This document shows, in pieces, positions 53,395-64,000 of a stretch of DNA of 64,000 nt. The first letter of the stretch is position 1. Every line of letters starts with the position of its first letter. The notes under the pieces were generated by a model. The model saw only the letters and a list, made by a program, of their open reading frames with translations. It was not told the origin of the DNA and ran no database searches. Source of the stretch: Prorocentrum cordatum (lineage: Eukaryota; Sar; Dinophyceae; Prorocentrales; Prorocentraceae); the NCBI GenBank assembly GCA_963575745.1, contig CAUYUJ010020269.1:96503-160502 (forward strand), given 5' to 3'. A program made the position numbers and the translations under genes.

Positions 53395-53990
53395 AATTTC
53401 GAGTCCGATGGGGGCGTGGCTGAGAGATCCGCCGACAAGCATTGCACAGCATAATTTGGAGTCCGACCGGAACGCGGCCGAGAGATCCATCGTCAAGCCT
53501 TTCGGCAGGAGCCCTGGAGCCCGACGGGGAAGCGGATGAGAGTCTCGCCACGCAAGAGAAGGTTGTCTCGAACTGCGGCCGTTGGAAAAGAAATCGCAGG
53601 GCCAAAGCGCGTGAAATGGTGGGTGCGCAACCTCCATGGGAAATGAGGACGTCGATCTCTGGGGCCGCTGAGGGGAGGGTGGCAAGGACGGGGGGAGGGG
53701 GGGGGGAGTGCGCGAGGATGGAAGCAGAACATGAGGAGGCGTTACAAAGAAGAGGAAAAACAAACGAGAGAGAGGGAATGGGGTGGCGGAAGAACGGGAA
53801 GAGAAAGGGCGACGCATGAAACGCAAATCTCTCATGCACGCTCCTGCCATATTCGAAACTGTACGAATCAGAGCCCGCTGGTGGATGTCTCTCAACCGCG
53901 CCCCCGTTGGACTCGAAATTCTGGGGCGCAACGCTTGCCGGCAGATCTCTCACTCACGCCCCCGTCGGACTCGAAATCTTGCGACCCGGT
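53395..53990. repeat. inverted clusters of a GTCGGACTCGAAAT repeat
   Basis: Units like AATTTCGAGTCCGATGGGGG and GAGAGATCC recur three times about 60 bp apart (53395-53530), then in inverse form at 53870-53990 (GATGTCTCTCAACCGC, CCCCGTTGGACTCGAAATTC). The middle (53540-53860) is AG-rich without a gene. Confidence 0.7.
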
Positions 53991-53999
53991 GTGCCGCGA

Positions 54000-55340
54000 C
54001 GACACGTAGTAATTATCTTCTTGATGTGTCTATATTGCCGTCGCTTTGCGAGCACGCCGTCCGCCCCACGAACCAATCGCGGATGGGGTCGAGAACTCCG
54101 GGCCGTCACGACTTGCCCCTCTAGCTCCCGTGGCTGTTTCCGGCGCTCCTGCGAAAGCCCTTGGCCCCCAGAGGGCCTGTGTCGCGAGGTGCTTCAAGGT
54201 TCAAAGAAAACTGGCGGGATCAGTGATGAGCGGCAAAGGTGCGAATATGCAATTTCCCCACGGACCCGCGCCCCGTTGTCCCCGCGAGCAGCTCGAGGCC
54301 AGTTGCAAGATGCAACGGGAGGAGTGGAAAAAGAGGACGGAGGAGAATGGCGAAGTACATAATGATAGATGATATTTTTCACTAGAAGACAGCCGCACGC
54401 GAAGCGGCCATGATGTCAAAAGGAATGAAAAACCAACGCGTGGAGACCAGAGCCAGCACAAAACGCGAGGCCCAGCGTGGAATGTAAGCGTCGCGGTACT
54501 CGCATGCATCGCCATCTGTGCGATGGTGGCAATGTCAAGCGACAACTACGCCCCTCGCGTGCTGTTCAACGCAGGTAACGCCAGCGCCCCAAACGCAAAG
54601 CGAAGGTGGCGCGGCAGATCTCTGCCGCGGCGCCAACGGGGCACGCGACGCCGAAGTGGCGCAAGCGCGCGCTGGGCAAAAGCGGAGCCACTACGCGCAA
54701 TGCGCCACGCGACCCCGCGCATTCGCAACAAGAGCGCATGCAATGAATTGCCCGTTCTGCTCAAACTCGCCACGGAAGGGCGGCATTTGCGATGCAAAAA
54801 CGGCCCGCTACGATGATGCGCGCGACCTCGGTTGTCTGGCAAAATCCATACGCGCGACGCGCGCGCGCGCGCGCCTCCGCGCACGTCGCCGCTTTCAAGG
54901 CAAGCAAAAATACAGCCCACACGTTCAACAAAATTCAACGCGCTTGCCATCGGGCACGCACTGCCCCCGCCTCGCGCAACCGCAAGGGCCGCGAACCATT
55001 CGAACGACGCGCGCGGCCACAGGCTCGCGCGCGCACGCGATTCAGCAACCCCCGTCGACAAAGAGGAGAACAAACACAAATACAAAATGCGACAAAACGA
55101 CAATGAACAGCAACGATCCACGCTCGCGCCCGGCGCGCGCCGCAAAAACGAACCAACCAAAAAAAAAAAAACACTGAAAAGAGCATGAAAAAACACCATT
55201 AGTGGATCCTAGCCTCGGGGAGAGCTGATTAGGGTTCGGGCGCTCGGGTTGAGGTTGTTTGGTCGGGGCGCGATGGTCAGCGCCCCGGAGTAAGCTACCC
55301 CTTGCAATGTCTCTCAAACATCAAGACCGGACAATGGTGA
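54000..55340. other. spacer, no gene supported
   Basis: GC-rich, with an alternating GC run (CGCGCGCG) near 54855-54873 and an A11 run at 55160. Frames are Ala/Arg-rich by composition. Confidence 0.4.
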
Positions 55341-55601
55341 TTAAGGATGGCGGCGCACAATGGCTGCTTGTTTTGCAATTGCAGGAGGCTCCAGCTTCAA
55401 GGCCGGGGCCGCCCCCGCCCCCCTCGAGCCTCGTGGCTGCGGGGGCGGCAGGTGTGGCAAACGCGCGGAATGACGCGCCTCGGGCATGGGTTCTGCGCAG
55501 CGTATTCGCAAACATCACCGCGCGGCACTGCTGCTTGCACCGCCTGTCAGCTTGCGCGTTCCCTTGGCAAGCTGCGTTGCTGCTTCGCCGCGCAAACGCA
55601 A

Positions 55602-56648
55602 TCAGGCAGCGCAGGGCGTCTGCAGCGGCGTAGTCAGCTCCACTGTCAGATGCTGGCCATGTGCATCGTGCTCATCGGCGGCAGGCGAGCCCTCCTCCAG
55701 GCGGAATACCCCCGCGAATGGCGGCGGTGGCACAACGCCCTCGACGGGCGCCAGGGCCGGCGACGAGCTGCCCGGAACGCCCGTTTCAAGCCGCCACTTC
55801 TTCGACGACGGCGCCGGCTTGGATGCTGGAGCTGGCTGAGATGCCGCCGCGCATCGCTCCACTTCGGTAGCCGTTCACTCCGCGGCCCCCCCCCGGCGGC
55901 TCCGGGCTCGGAATTCCCCGCGCTGCGCAAGGCACCGCGCGCGTTGCGCAAGGCACCGCGTGCTGGAACGACTCCCCGCCTTTCGCGATGACGGATTTCT
56001 GGCCGATGCAAGGACGCTGCAACGTGCCCTCGAAGGCGACGAAGTTGTCGGCCATGTCTTCGCGCGCTGGCGCCCGCGAACCATGGGCGCGTCGTTGAGA
56101 AAACCTCGGCCATGCCCCGGCCATCGGCGCGGCGGGCCGCGCGGGCGCGGCGCGCGCCGCGCAGGCGCGGAGGAGATAGCCGGAGAGCCAGGAAAACTAC
56201 CCCCCAAAAAAAAAACGCCGCGATAACACCCGGCCCGTTTCGGACATCCACTGGCCCAGGTCAATTCAGACCCAGGTCGGTCAAGCCTTGCAGGGCCCTG
56301 CGCGTTCCCGCGAGATCCTGCGCCCAAGCCCCGGTCAATGTGCCCCTGGCTCTGCAAGATGGCGCAAGTTCCGGCCGTTCTGATTGGCGCTCGCTCGGGC
56401 GGCTTTGATTCGACGTTTCGACTCTGAGCCGCTGCCTGTTGGGCCCGCAGATCAGCAAAATCAGCGTGACAAAACTTCACCAAATCCGCCCCCCTGGCAA
56501 TCATAGTCGCCGCCGAACTGCCCCCCTCCAGCTCGCGCCCCCCCTTGCCCACCTTGCTTTCGACATCCAAAACAACCTCCTTCAACGCATTCCCAATTCC
56601 GACCAGCATGTCTCTCATGCGACCCCCACCCCAACAGATCAAAAACAA
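55602..56648 (-). CDS. possible multi-exon hypothetical gene, poorly resolved
   Basis: Three minus-strand stretches in different frames look protein-like: MLVGIGNALKEVVLDVESKV ... VKFCHADFADLRAQQAAA (56648-56270), EDMADNFVAFEGTLQRPCIG (about 56060-55960), and RLETGVPGSSSPALAP ... HGQHLTVELTT to a stop at 55602. Splice junctions joining them were not found with confidence. The strand agrees with the neighbours. It could be three exons of one gene or a decayed copy. Confidence 0.3.
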
Positions 56649-57004
56649 CCATCAAGAGTAAGGGTGGCGACATGCCGTGTATTGCGGCTCGAAGCACCAA
56701 TTGCTCTGGACTCAAGGTTGGGGCCCCTCTCCCGCCAGCCACTTCGGCCTCGCGGCTGCGATGGGGGGGCGCGGGTGGGGCGGGGGGCCGGGGGGGTGCA
56801 TGGGGGGGGCAAACGCATGCTGTGACACGCATCGGGCATGTGCTCTGCGCTGCTGCCTGCGCAGGCTGCCTGCCTTCGCCGTCATGGTGGCATGGGGTTG
56901 GAGCGTCAGCGATAGGTTTAAGGTGCGCGGTTTTACAATGTTCGGGAGTAATCGGGCGTTGGGGCGAGGGTGAGAAGAAGGGCAATGGCGTTGGGGATCG
57001 GGTG

Positions 57005-57710
57005 TCAGGGCGAGGGCGCGTGTAGCGGTTAGGGTGATAGCCTCAGGGTGGGCGCGTCAGTGAGGGCCCAGGTGGCATGGCCGGGACGTTGGGCGTATCG
57101 GGTTACGGCCATGCTGTTAAGGTTCTGGATATGGTGTTGGGTTTCGACTGTTAATATTACGGCGTGGGACTTCGGGAGGTGGTGTGGTGTTAGGGGAAAC
57201 GCATGACGGCTAGCGTGTTAAGGTCAAGGTGTTAGGCCATTAGGGTTAGGGTGTCAGGGTTGGGGTGTTTGGTTTAAAATGTTAGAACATCAGGGTTAGA
57301 GTGTTATGGCATCAGTGTAGGATCAGGGTGTCAGTGCGACAGGGCATTTTGTTAGGGTGCTCGGGTTAGGGCGTTCGGGTTAAAGTGTTAGGATTGGGGT
57401 GCTTGGATTGGGGCGTTTGGATTACCGCGATAAGATTCGGGCGTTCGGTGTCGGGCGTTCAGTTTAGGGCTGCCGGGTTGCAGGGTTGTGATGTCTGTTG
57501 TTAAGGCGTTAAGGTTAGGGTGATGGGTTGATAACGTTCGGGCTGATGTCAGGGCTAGGTGTGCGGCCTAATGCGTTAGGGTTATGATGTTCGGATCTTA
57601 CGTTTTGGGTGTTAGGGTTAGGGCTCGGGTGCTAGGATACATGCATCAGGATTTGGGTGTCCGCGGTGGGGTTCCGGTGTTAAGGTTCGGGTACAAGGGC
57701 GTGCGTTAGT
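57005..57710 (+). repeat. TTAGGG-like degenerate array, block 2
   Basis: Long run of GGGTGTTAGGGTT, GTTCGGGTT, GTGTCAGGG words at about 12-bp spacing with drift. The densest near-telomeric match is GCCATTAGGGTTAGGGTGTC near 57236-57255. Confidence 0.75.
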
Positions 57711-58574
57711 GATGCGATGTCAGGATTCTGCGCAGGGCGTTCGGATTTGCGTCGGGGTTATCGTGCACGGGGCTGGGCGCCAGGGCACGGGCGTTCGGAC
57801 CATTGTTCCTTAAGGGAAATCGGGGCGGGCAACGCGATGGAACCTCTGCCTATCCCAGCCTGCCGCGCGATAAGAAAACACGTCGCTCACGTGGGGGCGA
57901 ACGTTGAATGAACCGCCCTGGGCGGGGCAAACGCACGCTGAAAGCTCACTACGCGGGGTTCAACGTCGTGGCCCCGAGAACCTTTAGCCCCGGACTCGGG
58001 CGCGGGGATGATAATTCAAGTCGAACAGAAATTCGAGCGGCTATAAGGTACGACGGCTACAACGAACGCATCGGCGCCTACCCCGGGAGTCCGAACGAGC
58101 CGACCTGCGATGGGCAAACCGGCGAACTGTTGCCTGCGACATGAATCAAGCGCGCAGCATACACGCGCACAACGCGCCGAAAGGAGGCGGGAGGGAGGGA
58201 GGGGGAGCAGGGGAAGACAGAGAGAATTGAGCAACGACCTGGGCCCATCGCCAGCCGACTCCAGCGAGCCCGGGCGACCTACTGACCACAGGCGCGCTGC
58301 CAGGGGGTCGCGCTAAGTGGCGACACGATGCCTTCTACGAAACGGCACTATGAAACAGACCGACGGCAGAGGCGAAGGAGGCTCGAGGGAAGCGGGGGCG
58401 GCAAAAGAGGGGGGGAGGGGAGAGAGTAGCAAAAAGCAGCCTTGCTGGCTGTCCAGCGGGCGAGGGGATCGGGCACAACTGCCGCGCAGAGCACGTGATG
58501 GGGAAACGAAGAACACAGGGCTGGCGCCTCGGAGACCCGTGCGACAGGCGGTCGCGCACGAGCTGCGGGTGTCG

Positions 58575-58705
58575 TCAGGCTGGTACTGCTTGTCGATCCA
58601 AGACTGGATCTTGGCGGGGGGGGTCTTCTTCTGGACGGGCCCGACGAGTTCCTGGAGCAAGCGGTTCACCAGCTGCTTCTTGTCGCCGCCTAGACGCGAA
58701 TGCCG
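58575..58705 (-). CDS. possible orphan exon
   Basis: GGDKKQLVNRLLQELVGPVQ and KIQSWIDKQYQPDD read well on the minus strand, after an acceptor-like CGCGTCTAG|GCGG at about 58692. The G-x-K-x-x-L-V-x-R-L string recalls the end of a SAP domain. No donor, start or partner exon was located. Confidence 0.25.
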
Positions 58706-58859
58706 CCGCGCGCGCGCGCTGCCAGGCAGATCCGAGCACAGGGGAAACACGAATGGAGCGAACAATCAGAGAGGGATGGGGGAACGGAGCGCAGAGCAGG
58801 GAGGCGGGAAGAGAGAGAGACCAGGACGCGCACGCCCTCATACACGAACGAAATTATGC

Positions 58860-59375
58860 GAGGGAGTCAGGTTGATTGGGTTTAATGTGATAGGGTCAGG
58901 GTGTTGGGCTCAGAAGGTTAGGGCGTTCGGGTGTTCAGGTGTTCGGGTCAGGGTGGGCATATTCGGGTGAGGGTGTTAGGGTAAGGGTGTTATGATTGGG
59001 AAGTTATGGTGAGGGTGTTAGGGCGTCGCGGTGGTATGACGCCAGGGTTCGGGTGTTTCGGATCGGGTGTTCGGGATACGGTGCTTGGGTCATGAGTTCA
59101 GGGTAAGGATGTTGCGGAGGGTGTACGGGTCAGGTTCTTAAGGTCAACGTAAATTGCGTTCGGGTGATAGGGTAAGGGTGTTGGGGATCCGTGACAAGGT
59201 TATGGTGTTAGGATTATGGTGTTTGGGTGAGGGGTTTAGGGTTAGGTGCTAGGGTTAAGATGTTATGGTTCGGGTGTCAAGTCAGAGTCTGGGTTAGGGT
59301 GTTCGGGTTCGGGTGAAGGTCTCTGGGGCAAGGCGGTAGGGCTGAAATGATGAGGTCATGGTGTCCGGGCTAGGA
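58860..59375 (+). repeat. TTAGGG-like degenerate array, block 3
   Basis: Same family as 57005-57710: GTGTTAGGGTAAGGGTGTTA, GGGTGTTCGGG and similar. The two blocks flank 57711-58860, which is otherwise unassigned apart from the possible exon. Confidence 0.75.
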
Positions 59376-59389
59376 TGTCAAACTTGCAA

Positions 59390-59628
59390 TACAAATAAAA
59401 AACGCATAGTACGGAGTCGCGGTAAGGATGCAAGGGCCTTGGAAGGTCATGCTGACGTCTTTCGGCCGGGGCGCGGCCGAGCACCGCAGGATGTAAGGGC
59501 ACCATAAGACATCCCTAATGGTACCCTAAGGGGCTGGCCAGCGAAACCTGCCAAGGATGGGCCCAAGGGGCAATGCTGGACGGGTAACCTTGGAAAGCCG
59601 CTCATCCTTACTATGCGCTTTTACTGTA
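59390..59628. mobile_element. MITE-like element, family D copy 1
   Basis: The left end TACAAATAAAAAACGCATAGTACGG pairs with the inverse of the right end CCTTACTATGCGCTTTTACTGTA with small gaps. The interior shares AAGGATGCAAGGGCCTTGGA with 61128-61304. Confidence 0.65.
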
Positions 59629-60079
59629 GGGGCGGGGTGCTAGGGCTGTGAGCTGAGGTTCACGTGTCTGCGTGAGGGTGTTAGGCACGATTTAGGCAGT
59701 GTTCCTGCCGCATCCGTGGCGGGCTGGCATCGAGCCAGAGCCATGCCCCGGGTCGCTCAGTGTATATCGGGTCGAGACATCCGAGGCGTATCTCATCAAT
59801 CCAATTCAAGCTGATCTCATGACTTCCTCAAGAACGACTTCGAAGACCGCACTCAGATATTTCGGAGCTACTGGCCCAGAAACGAAACCGGCTGCAGTAC
59901 CACACGCAACCCAACCCAACAACAACATAAGCGGCCAACCCACACAACAAACATACGCCAAACAAGCACCGCGTGTTTTTTCAGGTTGGGCAATGATTTT
60001 CAAGTGGGCTGGATGTTGTCAAGGTTGCAGTCGCTCCAGCACCGCAACCCGAAACAAATCGCCACAACCCGGGAAATAT

Positions 60080-60560
60080 GCAGCTCCTCCTCCTCCTCCT
60101 CCTCCTCCTCCTCCTTCTCTTCATCCACCTCTTTTTCCTCGCTCCCCCTGCTCCTGCTCCTTCTGCCCCTGGTGTTGATCCCCGTCCTGTTTCGTTTTCC
60201 CGTTTTCTTGGGGACTAGCGGGGGGACATTACATGCTGGGGGATCGAGGACCTCAGGAAAATGGTTACAACAAGAGCCTAAACGGCCCCCAAACTGCAAA
60301 CGCGGGGCCAGCAGGTGCTTGAAACGTGCCTTTCCCCCTATCAACGAGCTCCCAGTCCTCCTCCCCCTTCTCCTCCTTCTCCTCCTCCTCCTCCTCCTCC
60401 TCCTCGTCCTCCTCCTCCTCCTACATCCTCCTCCTCCTTTACCTCCTCCGCCTCCTCCTCCTTAACCTCCTCCGCCTCCTCCTCCTCCTCCTCCTCCCTC
60501 CTCCGCCGCCGCCTCCGTCTCTCCTTACTCTCCCTCTCCCCTCCTCGTGGCCCTGCTCCT
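60080..60560 (+). repeat. (TCC)n low-complexity tracts
   Basis: TCC runs at 60087-60200 and 60355-60560 around a short unique stretch. The intervals 59640-60080 and 60560-61125 have no supported gene. Confidence 0.9.
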
Positions 60561-61127
60561 CCTCTTCCTACCGCTCCTGTTCATGCTGCTGCCCTGAATG
60601 GAAACAATTGGGGGAGCTGGCCCACGGGGGGGAACATGGACTTGGAATCGGCGATGCATCGCCGACAGATCGGCGATAGTGTCTCGACACCGAAGCCGCA
60701 CGTTTTTCTCGGGCATTGTGGGCACCTGGGCCCCGTTCGGCGATGAGTGGGCGATTGAGAATCCATGCTTCTCCCCTCCCCTGGGCTAGCACCCCCTGCC
60801 GTTGTCCCTGATTGCCACCCTTCTAAAGCACGCCAGCTACGCGACACGGCGACAACGGCAAACAACAGCGTCGACCAGCACGACGAAAAAGATGGCCACA
60901 ACGCAAACCGCGACGAAACGAAAACGACGAGAACTAGCATAGAGAGGCTGGAACAAGTGCGAGCTGGAAATTTCGTGAAATTGGAAGCGGCCACGGCTGG
61001 AGAGACTGGCAAAGACTGGAACGCACCCGGAACAACTTGAATGAGGTCGCCAGAGCCGGAAAAGCTGGAGAGAGACTGGACAGGGCTGCTAACAGTGCAA
61101 GGGCTGGTCCCAGCCATCATCAAGCAC

Positions 61128-61304
61128 TACAGTCAACCCGGATAGGAAGGATGCGCGATAAGGATGCAAGGGCCTTGGACGCCCATTTCGAAGCGTTTCG
61201 AGTGGAGCGCGGCCAACGAAAGTTGCCAAGGATGAACCGAGGAGGCAGGGATGCAAGGGTACCCTTGGGAAGGTTGCCCATCCTTACTATACTGGCTGAC
61301 TGTA
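61128..61304. mobile_element. MITE-like element, family D copy 2
   Basis: A 177-bp element bounded by TACAGTCAACC and the inverse GGCTGACTGTA. Inner arms ATAGGAAGGATG / CATCCTTACTAT also pair. No coding capacity. Confidence 0.7.
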
Positions 61305-61596
61305 CCTGAAGTAGCGCGAAATCAGGAAAAGCCCCTTTGAAGTTCCAAAAGCCCCTGAGTACAAGAGGAGGCGCCAGAGGAACAGACATGGAAGCACCCA
61401 AGGAACGGCACCTCCGAACCCGAACTGTTCCTTGCCTCGGCGCCTTCACTGCAACTGCACAACAGCCACGACGAAAACGACGACGGCGACGCGCTGAGCC
61501 AGAGGCCAGGAAATGAGATGATGGTAATGATGAGGATGCTAATGAGGATGATGAGAATGCGGATGATGCGAATGGACGAAGAAATAGAAATAAGGC

Positions 61597-61759
61597 CATA
61601 AACATGAACTTTTGGCGCTCCGCGCGGGTTTCTTGGATCTGCGCTGGACCCCCCTCCCTGGCGCGCGGAGCGCACCAGGGACGGCGCCGGAGGCGTCGCC
61701 GGGGGGGCCCAGCGCGGATCCAAGAAATCCGCGCGGAGCGCCAAAAGTTTGTTTATGGT
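61597..61759. mobile_element. fold-back element, family A copy 2
   Basis: Arms of about 52 bp (61597-61648 and 61709-61759) carry CTTTTGGCGCTCCGCGCGG, TTTCTTGGATC and GCGCTGG and pair nearly perfectly; the loop is GGCGCC-rich. TCCGCGC(A/G)GGTTTCTTGGATC in the arm is shared with 23917-24038. Confidence 0.85.
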
Positions 61760-62110
61760 TTTTTCTCTTCCGAGCGAATGGATTTTTCACTGCAGCCATT
61801 GCATCATGAGTCATGAAAGGAAGATTGGGATCCTCTTGAATCTCACCCGCTGGCTGCACGGAGCCCGTGCAAAGCCAACAGGGTTACATCGTCAAGTGGG
61901 CGAGCTACAGCTCAGAACTTTACAAACGAGGTCGACAAGCATTTTCGCAGCCCGTGAGTTCAGCAAATGAGGGCGACAAGCATTTTCGCAGCCCGTGAAT
62001 TACATCTGAGTGCCTCGCAACTGAGGTCGACGAATATTTCGCAACCTGTGAGTTCAGCTTTCGCCAACGTCGTGCTCTTGTCCACCACAAGAGCTGCCTC
62101 TGGCCAATAC

Positions 62111-62267
62111 TACAGTCGGACTCGATTGGACAGGACACGCGAGAGGACACGAGACCCTTCCGAGGGCCACATTGCCACAGGAGTGTAGGAGGCATGGGTC
62201 GAGAGACACAGGACACAAGGGTACCCTTGACCCCGCAGGGTCGACCTACTCATCCCGGCCGACTGTA
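62111..62267. mobile_element. MITE-like element, family D copy 3
   Basis: A 157-bp element bounded by TACAGTCGGAC and the inverse GGCCGACTGTA, with the family's interior GGGTACCCTTG near the right end. Confidence 0.6.
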
Positions 62268-62384
62268 CCCATTCCGGCACGGCGAGGTCGTCGCGCCAGC
62301 ATAGCCGCAGCCTGGCCGTCGCTCGGACATCCATTCCCTGCGTTTTTTTCGGTTTTGTGCGTGGCTTCTTCGCCACATGATCGG

Positions 62385-62445
62385 GGATGCTCCTCGATGG
62401 TCCTCGCTGAGGAAAGATGCACACGTCCGAGCGATGCCAAGCAGC
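62385..62445 (-). repeat. dispersed ~65-bp sequence, copy 2
   Basis: GATGCTCCTCGATGGTCCTC and GCACACGTCCGAGCGATGCC match 30600-30670. Weaker similarity continues for about 60-70 bp on the left side. Confidence 0.6.
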
Positions 62446-62784
62446 CCCGGTGCCCCTTGCGGCTGCCACCGTCGAGCACACCCTTGTAGCTTCCAGTGGT
62501 GTGGGTGCTGTCCCCGAGACGTGGCAGCTGTTGCTCAGAATTGTCTGCTCGTGGGCGATGCTCGGGCGGCCTCGGCGTCGGCGACTTTCGGGCCCTCCCT
62601 GCCGCCACCTGGCTCGGCTGATAAGAAGAGTGCCGTAGCCCTCTGTTGGCGAGGTGGGTCCTGGAGGGGCGCCACCCGCCGCGCACAGCTGTGGCATGCG
62701 GCTCGGGAGAGGCCGGCAAGCCAAGACGTCACCGTGTAGTTGTCGCCCTGGAGGTCAAACATAGCTCGCCCGAGAATAGTGTTG

Positions 62785-63660
62785 ATGATGCTGATGATGC
62801 TGAGATGATGGTGATGATGGTGATTACGACGATGACGATGCTGGTTGGTCGCGATGCTTACGATGAAAATGATGATGGTGATGATGATGGTGGGGATGAT
62901 GATGCTGGTGATGACCACGATGACGATGCTGGTGGTGGTGATGATATGCTTACTGTGATGATGTTGATGATGATGTTGATGGTGATGATGATGGCGATGG
63001 TGGTGATGACGATGATGACGATGCTGGTGGTGGTAATGATAAGTAGGATCATGGTGGTGATGAAGATGAAGATGAAGATGAAGATGAAGATGAAGATGAT
63101 GATGATGATGATGATGATGGTGATGGTGATGGTGATGGTGATGATGATGGCGACGACGACGATGAGGTTGATTGCGATGATGACGATGACAATGATGACG
63201 ATGGCAATGTTGTGGTGGTGGTGATTATACAAATCATGATGATGATGATGATGATTATGATGATGATGATTATGATGATCATTATGATGACGATGAGGAT
63301 GGTGATCAGGATGAGTATGATGCTGATAATACAGTCGATCGTGATTGTAATGATGATGATGCTAGTAATGATGATGATGATGTCAATGATGATGATGATG
63401 ACGATTATGCTGATGTGATGATGTCGATGGCCATGGTTATGCTGATAAGGATGCTGCTGCTGATGATGATGATGATGATGATGATGATCATGATGGTGCT
63501 GCTGAAGATGACGAGCTCGGCCTGCTGCTACGATAAAATGAAACGATTATGTGCCATGATGGAGCCTGATGATGATGTGATGCTGATGAATGGTAGTTTG
63601 ATCATCAGATATACTGCGCTGTGATGCTGCGGCTGATGCTGCTGCTGATGATGATGTAGA
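62785..63660 (+). repeat. (GAT)n-rich low-complexity tract
   Basis: GATGAT with GGT/GCT interruptions and an exact (GAAGAT)n-like stretch near 63060-63095. Poly-Met/Asp/Ile/His frames are compositional. Confidence 0.95.
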
Positions 63661-63694
63661 TGAAGCTGAACAACGCTGCTGCTGATGGAAGAAT

Positions 63695-63835
63695 GATAGG
63701 AGGAGGAGAGGAGAGGAGGGGGAGAGGCGATGCGCCTGTGCCGAGAGGAGGAGGAGGAGGAGTGAGGAAGGAGGAGGAGGAGGAGGAGGAGGAGGAGGAT
63801 GAGGAGAAGGAGGAGGAGGGGGAGGGCTTGAAATT
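63695..63835 (+). repeat. (GGA)n microsatellite
   Basis: GAGGAGGAGG runs to about 63825; the last 165 bases of the window hold nothing identifiable. Confidence 0.9.
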
Positions 63836-64000
63836 CTGGCAGGGCATTAGGGACGGGGCCGCTGGGGCTGAAACCAGCAGGCGGGCGCTGGCCAAGGCTG
63901 CACAGAGCGGGCGGGCTGGCCCCGGCCGCCTCTCCCAGCCGCCCTGCACGGCAGCCTCGACGACCACGACGAAACCGACGACGACAAACATGACGACCAC

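Overview
The window looks like nuclear DNA of a dinoflagellate. The reasons are: a 15-nt match to the 3' part of the dinoflagellate spliced leader just upstream of an ORF (32286-32300, minus strand); almost all credible coding sequence on one strand; high GC; LINE and transposase-like relics with the C-terminal zinc-finger organisation I associate with dinoflagellate elements; and introns that seem not to need a GT 5' end. The high GC would suit a Prorocentrum-like species, but that is only a guess. No prokaryotic, plasmid or CRISPR features were seen.

Left contig (1-17489). Four minus-strand coding regions lie here: 52-981 (zinc-binding hypothetical), 2554-5171 (Pro/Ala-rich hypothetical), 9448-12398 (protein with a methyltransferase-like C-terminus, one frame break) and 14148-17471 (hAT-like transposase-derived protein). 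They are separated by a ~22-bp GT-rich satellite (1205-1888, 12490-14130) and by a ~2.8-kb palindrome (6305-9125) built from that satellite plus a second repeat. The coding regions are studded with one short hairpin motif, core GCCAGAGGC on the plus strand: 26 exact copies and 7 variants in 17 kb. It is read in all three frames (AASGA / PASGG, QPLAG, SLWR), and its flanks covary so that they stay complementary. This is the most unusual signal in the window.

A 100-N scaffold gap sits at 17490-17589. The right contig (17590-64000) has essentially none of the hairpin motifs. It holds a 73-bp satellite (17834-18650), fold-back and MITE-like elements (19140-19595, 23917-24038, 59390-59628, 61128-61304, 61597-61759, 62111-62267), a decayed LINE on the minus strand (25752-30329), a retroposed-looking gene with a relict spliced leader (31589-32300), and two intron-containing minus-strand genes (41879-45209, about 822 aa when spliced; 48601-52673, about 1122 aa when spliced). 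Between them lie (TCC)n/(GGA)n and (GAT)n low-complexity tracts, TTAGGG-like degenerate arrays, GGGCCC-rich repeats and other dispersed repeats.

The genes do not form a recognisable pathway. Several look like multi-copy or mobile-element-derived families. The tandem minus-strand layout fits dinoflagellate polycistronic transcription with trans-splicing. Spliced models below rest on reading frame and junction sequence only, and need RNA evidence.
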